Assembly: GCA_029248185.1 (NCBI GenBank)
Contig: JAQWJV010000030.1
Coordinates: 1 to 33,340, forward strand
Source: Flavobacteriaceae bacterium
Lineage (GTDB): Bacteria; Bacteroidota; Bacteroidia; Flavobacteriales; Flavobacteriaceae
Direction of reading: 5' to 3'
DNA: 33,340 nt
Shown here: piece after piece, positions 17,503 through 25,380 of the stretch
How positions within the stretch are numbered: position 1 is the first letter of the stretch
Layout: every line of letters begins with the position of its first letter
Program-made: the position numbers and the translations under genes
The notes under the pieces: model-generated
Told to the model about the DNA's origin: nothing
Database searches by the model: none
What the model saw: the letters and a program-made list of their open reading frames with translations, nothing else

Positions 17503-18987
17503 ATGAGAACAATAGCCTTCTTTTTTTTAGTGATGTGTTTTTTTAGTTGTGTTAAAACGGAAAAGAATAGGAAACAAAAGCCAAATATCATTTATATTTT
17601 GGCAGATGATTTAGGTTATGGGGAACTTGGGGCTTATGGTCAAGAAAAGATAAGAACTCCAAATTTAGATCGCCTTTCCAATCAGGGCATGCGCTTTACT
17701 CAACATTATACAGGGGCTCCAGTTTGTGCTCCCTCTCGCTATATGTTTTTGACCGGAAATCATGCAGGTCACGCCTACATTCGAGGGAATTATGAATTGG
17801 GTCAATTTTCAGATGAAATGGAAGGAGGTCAAATGCCAATCCCAGAAAGTACACCTACTTTAGCCAAGATGCTCAAAAAGGCCGGATATCAAACGGCCAT
17901 GGTTGGAAAGTGGGGTCTTGGAATGAATACTACTACAGGAAGTCCACTGCTACAGGGATTTGATTATTACTATGGTTACTTAGATCAAAAACAAGCGCAT
18001 AATTATTATCCCACGCACCTCTGGGAAAACGATGAAAAAGTACCCTTAAATAATGATTATTTTTTAGTGCATAAGCCAATTCAATCCAAGAGTAGTCAAG
18101 AGGACTTCGATCAATTTAAAGGAAAAGATTATGCCCCAGATCGAATGCTGGAAAAAGCGGTTCATTTTTTAAATACAACAGCTGCTGACACACCTTTTTT
18201 TTTGTACTATCCTTCGCCAATACCCCATGTTTCTCTTCAAGTACCTGATTCTTTGGTCGATCAATATCGAGACGAATTTAAGGAGAATGCATATCTTGGA
18301 GATAAAGGCTATACCGCCCATCAATATCCAAAAGCAGCCTATGCCGCAATGATTACCCATTTGGATAGTGAAGTTGGAAAAATTTGGGAAGTAGTTAAGG
18401 CTAGGGGGCAAGAAGAGAACACCTTGATTTTATTTTCAAGTGACAATGGGCCTACTTTTGCAGGGGGGGTAGATGCTGAATTTTTTAATAGTGCAGCCGG
18501 TCTGCGCGGACTAAAAATGGATGTGTATGAAGGAGGGATTAGAATTCCATTTATTGCTTATTGGAAAGGTAAAATTAAGCCTGGCTCGATATCCAATTTG
18601 ATTTCGGGACATTGGGATATGTACAATACTTTTGCGGAACTGGCGGGCCAACAACAAACAGCACCAGATGGAATATCAATACTTCCCGAGCTTTTGGGAA
18701 AACCACAAAATAAAACACACCCTTATCTGTACTTTGAATATCCAGAAAAACGCGGTCAGGTTGCACTTCGTATTGAGGATTGGAAAGGAGTAAAAATAGA
18801 TATGAAAACAAATGTTGACGCCAAATGGGAATTATATAATCTCGAGACAGACCCTAATGAGGAGTTTAATCTTGCTTTGGAACATCCTGAGGTAGTAGCC
18901 AAAATGGACTCCCTTCATAAAATTGCTCATCGCCATCCGCACATCAGAGAATGGGAATTTATAGATCCAAAATTTAAAAAAAATTAA
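17503..18987 (+). CDS. Sulfatase (type I, formylglycine-dependent) lipoprotein
   Basis: A 494-residue arylsulfatase-family enzyme that hydrolyses sulfate esters, here probably on a fucosylated or amino-sugar glycan. The lipobox is FFSC (Cys16). The metal-binding start is YILADDLGYGELGAYG (Asp34, Asp35). The sulfatase signature is CAPSR at residues 75-79, where Cys75 is the residue oxidised to formylglycine, followed by YMFLTGNHAG. MVGKWGLG and LFSSDNGPT supply further active-site Lys and Asp/Asn residues. The C-terminal part with ELYNLETDPNEEFNLA is typical of the S1 family. No formylglycine-generating or anaerobic maturase gene is in the window. It starts 1 base after the acyltransferase stop and ends 2 bases before the second fucosidase. 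Confidence 0.92.
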   Translation: MRTIAFFFLVMCFFSCVKTEKNRKQKPNIIYILADDLGYGELGAYGQEKIRTPNLDRLSNQGMRFTQHYTGAPVCAPSRYMFLTGNHAGHAYIRGNYELGQFSDEMEGGQMPIPESTPTLAKMLKKAGYQTAMVGKWGLGMNTTTGSPLLQGFDYYYGYLDQKQAHNYYPTHLWENDEKVPLNNDYFLVHKPIQSKSSQEDFDQFKGKDYAPDRMLEKAVHFLNTTAADTPFFLYYPSPIPHVSLQVPDSLVDQYRDEFKENAYLGDKGYTAHQYPKAAYAAMITHLDSEVGKIWEVVKARGQEENTLILFSSDNGPTFAGGVDAEFFNSAAGLRGLKMDVYEGGIRIPFIAYWKGKIKPGSISNLISGHWDMYNTFAELAGQQQTAPDGISILPELLGKPQNKTHPYLYFEYPEKRGQVALRIEDWKGVKIDMKTNVDAKWELYNLETDPNEEFNLALEHPEVVAKMDSLHKIAHRHPHIREWEFIDPKFKKN

Positions 18988-18989
18988 TT

Positions 18990-20453
18990 ATGAAGAATAC
19001 TATTTTAATAACAATAAGCGCATTGTTCACTCTTTTCATTGCCTCTTGTGTAAAGGAAATTAAGCCTGTAGCACCCGTTGAGCCCTTGCCTAACGTATAT
19101 CAATTGGCGTGGCAAGAGTTGGAATACTATGGATTTATCCATTTTAACATGAATACATTTACAAATAAAGAATGGGGATATGGAGATGAGAAACCATCCC
19201 AGTTTAACCCAACAGAATTGGACGCAAGACAATGGGCTAGAGTGGCCAAAGAAGCAGGCATGAAAGGATTAATTATCACAGCCAAGCATCATGATGGATT
19301 TGCTTTGTGGCCCAGTGCGTTTACAGAACATTCCGTGAAAAATTCCCCATGGAAAGAGGGGAAAGGGGATTTGATCCGAGAAATATCGGATGCTTGTAAA
19401 GAGTATGGATTGAAATTTGGCATTTATCTCTCTCCTTGGGATCGAAATCATCCTGAGTATGGAAAACCAGAATATGTCGATTACTACAGAAATCAGTTGA
19501 GAGAATTGTTAACCAATTACGGTTCTATTTTTGAAGTTTGGTTTGATGGCGCTAATGGAGGAGATGGATATTATGGAGGAGCTAATGAAGAACGCAGAGT
19601 AGAAAAACGAACATATTACGATTGGCCAAAGACCATAAATCTTGTACGTGAATTGCAACCTCAAGCCGTTATTTTTAGTGATGCAGGACCTGATATTCGT
19701 TGGATAGGAAATGAAAGAGGCTATGCTTACGATACTACTTGGTCCCCCATATTCAGAGACAGAGTATATGCTGGAATGCCAGGTTTTGACAAGTATGCTA
19801 AAGGGCAAGAAAACGGAACGCATTGGGTTCCTACAGAGTCTGATGTTTCTATTCGTCCGGGGTGGTATTATCATCCAGAGCAAGACGACAAGGTCAAAAC
19901 TGTAGCCCATTTGGTTGATATTTATTTTAACTCTGTAGGAAAGAATAGTAACTTCCTGTTAAACCTTCCCGTAGACACCCGGGGCTTAGTTCATGAAAAT
20001 GATGTGGCTCAATTAACAAAGCTGGCAGATTATTTAAAAGTAATGTATGAAACAGATTTTGCTGATTCAGCAACCCTAAAAGCTACAGCTTCTCGCGAGG
20101 GATATCCTCCAAAATTGATTCATGACAACAATAAAGATACATATTGGGCATCTCCAGAAGAAATGAATACGGCACAGATTGAAGTGGAGTGGTCAAGCCC
20201 ACAAACGGTCAATACCTTTATGATTCAAGAGTATATTCCGCTGGGGCAAAGAATTAAATCTTTTACTTTTGAGGTTAAAACAGAGCAAGGGTGGCAGCTC
20301 CTTGAAACCGGGGGGACCATAGGTAATAAAAGACTGATTCGTTTTGATACCCAGACTGTATCGGCATTGCGTTTCTCTATTACAGACGCAAAGGCAAGTC
20401 CCATAATCTCAAACCTTGGTGTGTACAAAGCACCTGACTTAGCCCCAGAGTAA
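18990..20453 (+). CDS. GH29 alpha-L-fucosidase with C-terminal discoidin-like domain (second copy)
   Basis: A 487-residue lipoprotein; the lipobox is FIASC (Cys20). The catalytic barrel has YYGFIHFNMNTFTNKEWG (residues 47-64), GLIITAKHHDGFALWPS (93-109), IYLSPWDRNHPEYG and the nucleophile Asp186 in FEVWFDGANGG. This arrangement with a following Gly-rich loop resembles the GH29-B group, which tends to act on alpha-1,3/1,4 branched fucose, though that subfamily call is by eye. Residues about 355-480 form an F5/8 type C-like beta sandwich (KLIHDNNKDTYWASP, FMIQEYIPLGQRIKSFTFE) likely to bind sugar. The stop codon shares its last base with the start of the next sulfatase gene (TAATG), implying translational coupling. 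Confidence 0.92.
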   Translation: MKNTILITISALFTLFIASCVKEIKPVAPVEPLPNVYQLAWQELEYYGFIHFNMNTFTNKEWGYGDEKPSQFNPTELDARQWARVAKEAGMKGLIITAKHHDGFALWPSAFTEHSVKNSPWKEGKGDLIREISDACKEYGLKFGIYLSPWDRNHPEYGKPEYVDYYRNQLRELLTNYGSIFEVWFDGANGGDGYYGGANEERRVEKRTYYDWPKTINLVRELQPQAVIFSDAGPDIRWIGNERGYAYDTTWSPIFRDRVYAGMPGFDKYAKGQENGTHWVPTESDVSIRPGWYYHPEQDDKVKTVAHLVDIYFNSVGKNSNFLLNLPVDTRGLVHENDVAQLTKLADYLKVMYETDFADSATLKATASREGYPPKLIHDNNKDTYWASPEEMNTAQIEVEWSSPQTVNTFMIQEYIPLGQRIKSFTFEVKTEQGWQLLETGGTIGNKRLIRFDTQTVSALRFSITDAKASPIISNLGVYKAPDLAPE

Positions 20454-21994
20454 TGTTTAAAAAGATAATATTACTCATTGTATTACTCCATGTATTTGCC
20501 TGTCAATCCTTGGATTCAGATTCAGCGCCTAATATTATTTTATTTTTTGTAGATGATCTCGGTTGGCAAGATACTTCCGTTCCCTTTTGGAATAAAACCA
20601 CTCCCCTTAACGAAAAGTATAGAACACCCAACATGGAACGTCTTCAGGCAAAAGGAGTGAAATTTACAAATGCCTAAAGCACTCCCGTTTGTTCCCCCAC
20701 TCGTATTAGTCTGATTACGGGAATGAATGCAGCACGTCATCGAGTGACCAACTGGACACTCCATCCCGACAAGAAGCAACCCATGGAATTAAATCATCCC
20801 ACCTTAGATTTTCCTGAATGGAATTATAATGGTGTGACAACTCATGATACCCTAAAACAGGCAGCCCTCGCAACTCCTTTAGCTCAGATTATGAAGGATA
20901 ATGGATATTATACCATTCATGCTGGGAAAGCACATTTTGGGGCGAAAGGGTATCCTGCTGAAGATCTAACTAATTTAGGATTTCTTGTTAATATTGCGGG
21001 GCATGCAGCAGGAGCACCAGGGAGTTATTTGGGGACAGAAAATTTTGGAAATGAAGAAAGTAAAACAAATATTTGGGCTGTTCCGGGTTTAGAAAAGTAT
21101 CATGGAAAACCTATTTTCTTGACTCAAGCATTGACCCAAGAGGCGCCTTTAGCTGTTGAGGAACCATTGGACAAGGGGAAGCCTTTTTTCCTTTATTTAT
21201 CTCTTTATGGAGTTCATACACCTCTTATGGCAAATGAAAAATATATAGAGGCATATCTTAAAAGAGGACTTTCTCCCTCCGAGGCAAAATATGCTTCTAT
21301 GATAGAAAGTATGGATGAGGCTTTGGGTTCTGTTCTCGATTTTGTTGACGATAAAGGAATTGAAAAGGAAACGGTTATTTTGTTTATGTCGGACAATGGC
21401 GGCTTGAGTGCCGTGGCTCGAGGAGGAAGAAGGCATGTTCATAATGCCCCACTAGCTAGTGGAAAGGGATCGATTTATGAAGGAGGAATACGGGTACCGA
21501 TGATGGCATATTGGCCAGGAGTAACGCAAAGGAACACTACAGAAAATACACCGGTAATCATTGAAGATTTTTTTCCCTCGCTCTTGTCAATTGCAGGAAT
21601 AAATGAGTATAAGACCATACAAGCCTTAGATGGAAAAGATTTTTCAGATCTTTTGAAAGGGTCTAAAAGAAAGGAGGGAAATCGATCTCTTTTTTGGCAT
21701 TACCCGAACGAATGGGGGCCTAGTGGTCCTGGAATTGGAAGTTTTAGTGCGGTGCGAAATGGAGATTGGAAGTTGATTTATTTTCATGAAGACCAGCATT
21801 ATGAATTATATAATTTATTTCACGACATCAGCGAACAAAATAATTTAGCCCTGATTCAACCTTTAAAAGTTAACGAATTGGCTGCAATTTTGAGCGCTTA
21901 TCTCATCCGTGTGGAGGCTCAAATGCCAAGAGATAAAATTTCTCAAGTACAGATTCCTTATCCCTCACCCATAAAATTAGAGACAGCGAAATGA
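20453..21994 (+). pseudogene. Sulfatase (type I) interrupted by an in-frame TAA just before the catalytic Cys
   Basis: One continuous frame of 512 sense codons contains a single internal TAA at codon 75 (20675-20677). Before it are a lipobox (VFACQ), FFVDDLGWQD metal ligands and YRTPNMERLQAKG. After it, in the same frame, is STPVCSPTRISLITGM, the sulfatase signature with the formylglycine Cys at codon 80, then IHAGKAHFGAKG, LFMSDNGG and a normal C-terminus. Sulfatases commonly have a Tyr or other aromatic residue at the stop position, so a one-base change of TAT/TAC to TAA explains it. Translation from the ATG at 20723 would omit both metal Asp residues and the Cys and should be inactive. Everything else looks intact, so the lesion is recent or a sequencing error. 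Confidence 0.88.
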
Positions 21995-22233
21995 CAAAAC
22001 GATTTCCCTTTATTATGCCCTTACTTGTTGCAATTACCTTAGGTTTAGCTCCGTTTACACCTGAGCTGCATCTTCTAGGTAAATTACATTGGATTAGGGG
22101 TGGTGGTATAGGTATGCAGTTCATGGATTATTTCGATTTATTTTTACACGGTACTCCTTGGTTATGGTTGTTCTTTTCTTTGATAAAATGGAGTGGAATT
22201 TTTAAAATAAAGCGTAATTTGAGAAAAAATTAA
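21991..22233 (+). CDS. Small membrane protein of the kind often annotated as RND transporter
   Basis: An 80-residue protein with two hydrophobic segments: residues about 7-24 (IMPLLVAITLGLAPFTPE) and about 50-68 (DLFLHGTPWLWLFFSLIKW). The LGLAPFTPELHLLGKL and FDLFLHGTPW motifs match a widespread small-protein family found in Bacteroidota and Proteobacteria that databases often call RND transporter, though it is far too short to be a pump; a function is not established. Its ATG overlaps the TGA of the sulfatase pseudogene (ATGA), so its translation may be coupled to the end of that reading frame and could suffer from the internal stop upstream. Confidence 0.75.
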   Translation: MTKRFPFIMPLLVAITLGLAPFTPELHLLGKLHWIRGGGIGMQFMDYFDLFLHGTPWLWLFFSLIKWSGIFKIKRNLRKN

Positions 22234-22243
22234 AAAAAATATT

Positions 22244-22435
22244 ATGGCAACATACGAATGTAATTCTTGTGGGATGGCTGTTAATGCCAGCTGTGCGAAA
22301 TGTGATCAACCCCTAGAAAATGATCATTTAAACTTAGGTGATGGATCAGTAGTACAGATTTCTATTTGCAGAAGCTGTGAGGGAAAAATAAAATCTCCTC
22401 AATGCTGTGGAAGTGATATGAGTTGTTCGATCTAA
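22244..22435 (+). CDS. Cysteine-rich metal-binding small protein with desulforedoxin-like motifs
   Basis: A 63-residue cytoplasmic protein with nine cysteines: Cys6/Cys9, Cys17/Cys20, Cys42/Cys45, the pair Cys54-Cys55 and Cys61. The opening YECNSCGM and the closing PQCCGSDM echo the CxxCG...CCGxxM iron site of desulforedoxin and the N-terminal domain of desulfoferrodoxin. Two extra CxxC pairs sit between them, as in zinc ribbons. It probably binds Fe or Zn at two sites; whether it is redox-active is unknown. It lies 10 bases after the small membrane protein gene and 10 bases before a 43-residue membrane ORF, so the three form a small-protein cassette at the end of the fucosidase operon. Confidence 0.75.
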   Translation: MATYECNSCGMAVNASCAKCDQPLENDHLNLGDGSVVQISICRSCEGKIKSPQCCGSDMSCSI

Positions 22436-22445
22436 AACAATACCT

Positions 22446-22577
22446 ATGAATCTATTAAAATGGCACAAGGTCCTTGCAGAAAAAATGGTTGCCAAAATAG
22501 GTTTATATACCGCACTTTGGTTAGCTTTTATTAAAGGTGTACTAGTGACTTATGTCGTTTTGCGCTACTTAATATAA
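22446..22577 (+). CDS. 43-residue single-span membrane protein
   Basis: A short ORF from ATG 22446 to TAA 22577. The N-terminal third is basic and amphipathic (NLLKWHKVLAEKMVAK), followed by one hydrophobic helix (residues about 19-43, with LYTALWLAFIKGVLV). Positive charges before the helix suggest the N-terminus stays in the cytoplasm. It begins 10 bases after the Cys-rich gene in the same direction, which supports it being real. The family is not recognised. It is the last gene of the plus-strand operon and converges with the SCP2 gene 16 bases later. Confidence 0.55.
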   Translation: MNLLKWHKVLAEKMVAKIGLYTALWLAFIKGVLVTYVVLRYLI

Positions 22578-22593
22578 TTTGGCCGCGGTGAAA

Positions 22594-22890
22594 CTACCCC
22601 ATTAAGGATTGTACTTTCATGGCCAATCCCATGTCTCCACTTATTTTGATTTGACCTCCCATTACAGCCATCATCGGATTGATGTCGCCGTCCCGGAGTT
22701 TTTGGAGGACTTCTGCAGTTAAACTTATGGTGCAGTCTGCTGCATCTTCAGAAGCCTGTACTGTGTTGGTATCCCCAGAACCATCAATTAAGATGCCCAT
22801 ACCATCGACTTCAAATTTTAGTGTACCCCCAATTGGAGCTGCAGTTGACGCTCTTTTTTCAAACTGGGAAATCATATTTTCAAGACTCAT
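22594..22890 (-). CDS. SCP2 sterol-binding domain protein
   Basis: A 98-residue single-domain protein of the SCP2 (sterol carrier protein 2) family, which holds lipids or acyl-CoA in a hydrophobic tunnel. The pattern GTLKFEVDGMGILIDGSG, then CTISLTAEVLQKLRDGDIN and AVMGGQIKISGDMGLAM, with a C-terminal helix, matches the fold. It has no signal peptide. It is divergent from the fadN-fadA-tetR operon across an 84-base gap containing a large palindrome, so it is probably part of the same regulon and may carry acyl-CoA substrates for beta-oxidation (inference). Confidence 0.88.
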   Translation of the reverse strand: MSLENMISQFEKRASTAAPIGGTLKFEVDGMGILIDGSGDTNTVQASEDAADCTISLTAEVLQKLRDGDINPMMAVMGGQIKISGDMGLAMKVQSLMG

Positions 22891-22906
22891 AAAGGATGTT
22901 TTGGTT

Positions 22907-22914
22907 CAAAAATA
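22907..22914 (-). promoter_or_regulatory. -7 promoter box for the SCP2 gene
   Basis: On the minus strand this reads TATTTTTG, a full match to TAnnTTTG, 17 bases before the SCP2 start codon. The palindrome at 22917-22945 lies immediately upstream of it, where a bound repressor would block the promoter. Confidence 0.4.
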
Positions 22915-22916
22915 TA

Positions 22917-22945
22917 AAAAAAAATGACACGATGTCATTTTTTTT
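22917..22945. promoter_or_regulatory. Perfect palindrome, candidate operator of the TetR regulator
   Basis: Eight A, then TGACA-CGA-TGTCA, then eight T: a perfect 13-bp inverted repeat with a 3-base centre, located between the divergent SCP2 and fadN genes. The odd-spaced core is typical of TetR-family operators, and a TetR gene ends the fadN-fadA operon. It overlaps the region just upstream of the SCP2 -7 box and lies about 30 bases before the fadN ATG. With T runs on both strands it could also fold as a terminator hairpin, but its place between two divergent promoters favours an operator. Confidence 0.55.
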
Positions 22946-22974
22946 ATTAGTTTAGACCATCTAAAAATATATTC

Positions 22975-25377
22975 ATGAAGTATCGACTTAAAAAAGTAGC
23001 TGTTTTAGGATCTGGAGTCATGGGATCCGGGATTGCTTGTCATTTGGCAAATATTGGAATGGAAGTTTTGATGTTGGATATTGTGCCCCCCAATCTTGAA
23101 GGAGATCAACTTAAGGATCTTAAATCTAGAAATAGTATAGTAAATGGTGCCCTGCAAAATGCACTTAAATCAAAGCCAGCTTCTTTGTACAGCAAATCTT
23201 TTGCCTCTAGAATTTCCACAGGAAATTTTGATGATGATTTTGAGAAAATTGCCGATCGGGATTGGATCATAGAAGTGGTGGTTGAACGTTTAGAAATTAA
23301 ACATCAAGTTCTCCAAAAAGTAGATGCGTTTCGTAAGCCCAAGAGTTTTGTAACTTCCAATACCTCTAGTATTCCAATTCATTTATTAGCCGAAAAATGT
23401 TCAAATGATTTTAAAGCTCATTTCTGTGGGACACACTTTTTTAATCCCCCAAGATATCTACGTTTGCTTGAGGTGATTCCAACGCCCGATACGCTTCCAG
23501 ACGTTACAGATTTCTTTATGGAATTTGGAAAAACTGCTTTAGGAAAACAAACCGTTTTGTGTAAAGATACACCGGCCTTCATTGGAAACAGAATTGGGGT
23601 GATGTCGGGAACGGAGATGACACTCCTCACAGAAAAATACAACTATAAAGTAGAAGAAGTGGACGCCCTAACGGGGACACTGATCGGAAGACCCAGCACC
23701 GCTACTTATAGACTGCAAGATTTAGTTGGTATAGATACCAGTGATAATGTGAGTCGTTTTGTCACACAGAATGTCAAAGGCGATCGTTATATTGATAAGT
23801 TGAAAGACCTTCCTGAGCCCAAGTTTATGCGCTTTCTTTTGGAGAATAAATTTTTAGGAAATAAAACGGGAAAAGGATTCTACGAAAAGACCAAGCAAAG
23901 AGATGAAAACGGAAAATCCATTATCCATGTTTTAAATCTTGAAACCCTTGAATACCAGCCTGCTATTCGACCCAAGATGGAGATTATTAAAGCGGCTAAA
24001 GGGATGGAGTTGATGGACAAGAGACTTCAGTACCTCGTGGAAGGGGATAGTAAAGAACAGCAATTTTACAGAGATTATTTCGGAGCATTATTTGCTTATG
24101 CTGCTCAACGTGTTCCTGAAATTTCGGATCAGTATTTCCCAGTCGATGATGCCATGAGAACGGGATATGTTTGGGATTATGGACCTTTTGAGTATTGGGA
24201 TTTAATGGGTTTAGATAAAGGTATCGAATTGGTTGAAGCCCTTGGGGAAACCTTACCTCAATGGATTTCAGATTTAAAAGCCTCTGGAGAAAATACCTTT
24301 TACAAATTTGCAAAAGGAGAGAAACAATATTTCAATATTCAATCCAAGCAATTTGAAACAGTTCCTGGTTCTGAGGCGTTCATTATTTTAGATAGTTATC
24401 GTGAAAATGCTCCTATTATAAAAAACAGTGAATGTACTGTTCATGATATTGGAGATGGTGTTATGTGCCTGGAATTTACCAGTAAGAGTAATTCCATTGG
24501 CGAAGGGATTGGTCGTGCAATGGATGAGGTTGTTCGAATTGCAGAAGAAGGAAACTGGAATGGAATCGTCATAGGAAACAATGGAAAACAATTTTCTGTT
24601 GGAGCCAATTTGATGAACGTTGGAATGTTGGCCATGCAGAAACAATTTGAGCCCTTGGGACAAATGATAAACGATTTTCAACAGATCAACATGAGAATAA
24701 GAACCTCCAAAATTCCTGTAGTAGTTGCGACTCAAGGATATGTTTTTGGTGGAGGATGTGAAATTGCCATGCATTGTGATGCTGGGATTTATGCTGCGGA
24801 ATCCTACATTGGTCTGGTAGAAGTGGGTGTAGGATTATTGCCCGGTGGTGGGGGTACAAAAGAATTTGCCGTCAGAGCAAGTGATGACTTTTTTGAAGGC
24901 GATGTACAATCCCCAACCCTAATAAATTACTTTAAAACTATTGCTACAGCAGCGGTTTCAACTTCTGCCTACGAAGCGTATGATTTGAATTATTTACAAA
25001 AAGGGCGTGATTTTGTGAGTGTCAATACGCCAATGAACATTGGATTGGCAAAAGAAAAAGTTCTACAATTAGCAGAAAACTACATGCCCCCAGCTGTGCG
25101 AGAAGACATTGAAGTGTTAGGTAGAGGAGGATTGAGTGTGTTGTATTCTGCAATCAATGAATTTCGATTGGGAGAATACATGTCAGATTATGATGTTGAA
25201 ATTGCACGCAAAATTGCTTATGTCATTTGCGGTGGTGATTTAACTAGTGCCCAAAAAGTGGGGGAACAGTATTTATTGGACATTGAAAGAGAAGGTTTTC
25301 TGAGTCTTTTAGGAAATCAAAAAACCTTAGATCGTATCCAATATCTCCTTATGAATAATAAACCTTTAAGAAACTAA
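22975..25377 (+). CDS. fadN: FadN-type 3-hydroxyacyl-CoA dehydrogenase / enoyl-CoA hydratase
   Basis: An 800-residue bifunctional beta-oxidation enzyme. The dehydrogenase half comes first: NAD loop VAVLGSGVMGSGIA (residues 9-21), TSNTSSIPI, and HFFNPPRYLRLLEVIPT with the catalytic His region, then the C-terminal 3HCDH helical domains. The enoyl-CoA hydratase-like half follows at about 490-700, with GNNGKQFSVGANL and GYVFGGGCEIAMHCD forming the oxyanion hole and EVGVGLLPGGGGTKE carrying a catalytic Glu position. This order is opposite to E. coli FadB and matches Bacillus FadN (YusL), including length. The next gene is the thiolase fadA, 3 bases later. The palindrome just upstream suggests control by the TetR protein encoded at the end of the operon. 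No acyl-CoA dehydrogenase gene is in the window. Confidence 0.92.
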   Translation: MKYRLKKVAVLGSGVMGSGIACHLANIGMEVLMLDIVPPNLEGDQLKDLKSRNSIVNGALQNALKSKPASLYSKSFASRISTGNFDDDFEKIADRDWIIEVVVERLEIKHQVLQKVDAFRKPKSFVTSNTSSIPIHLLAEKCSNDFKAHFCGTHFFNPPRYLRLLEVIPTPDTLPDVTDFFMEFGKTALGKQTVLCKDTPAFIGNRIGVMSGTEMTLLTEKYNYKVEEVDALTGTLIGRPSTATYRLQDLVGIDTSDNVSRFVTQNVKGDRYIDKLKDLPEPKFMRFLLENKFLGNKTGKGFYEKTKQRDENGKSIIHVLNLETLEYQPAIRPKMEIIKAAKGMELMDKRLQYLVEGDSKEQQFYRDYFGALFAYAAQRVPEISDQYFPVDDAMRTGYVWDYGPFEYWDLMGLDKGIELVEALGETLPQWISDLKASGENTFYKFAKGEKQYFNIQSKQFETVPGSEAFIILDSYRENAPIIKNSECTVHDIGDGVMCLEFTSKSNSIGEGIGRAMDEVVRIAEEGNWNGIVIGNNGKQFSVGANLMNVGMLAMQKQFEPLGQMINDFQQINMRIRTSKIPVVVATQGYVFGGGCEIAMHCDAGIYAAESYIGLVEVGVGLLPGGGGTKEFAVRASDDFFEGDVQSPTLINYFKTIATAAVSTSAYEAYDLNYLQKGRDFVSVNTPMNIGLAKEKVLQLAENYMPPAVREDIEVLGRGGLSVLYSAINEFRLGEYMSDYDVEIARKIAYVICGGDLTSAQKVGEQYLLDIEREGFLSLLGNQKTLDRIQYLLMNNKPLRN

Positions 25378-25380
25378 ATC

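Noticed and set aside
17213-17506. 97-codon plus-strand frame overlapping the acyltransferase 3' half
   Set aside because: It is an alternative frame of the acyltransferase, whose real frame here shows family motifs and membrane helices.
19509-19910. 133-codon open frame antisense to the second fucosidase
   Set aside because: Overlaps the catalytic part of GH29; no motif and no start context.
20723-21994. Independent shorter sulfatase starting at the ATG at 20723
   Set aside because: It would lack the formylglycine Cys and metal ligands, and the upstream codons in the same frame clearly encode the missing N-terminus, so this is one interrupted gene.
24388-24774. 128-codon open frame on the minus strand inside fadN
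   Set aside because: It is fully antisense to a well-conserved enzyme, with low-complexity His/Ser/Asn-rich composition and no recognisable domain.
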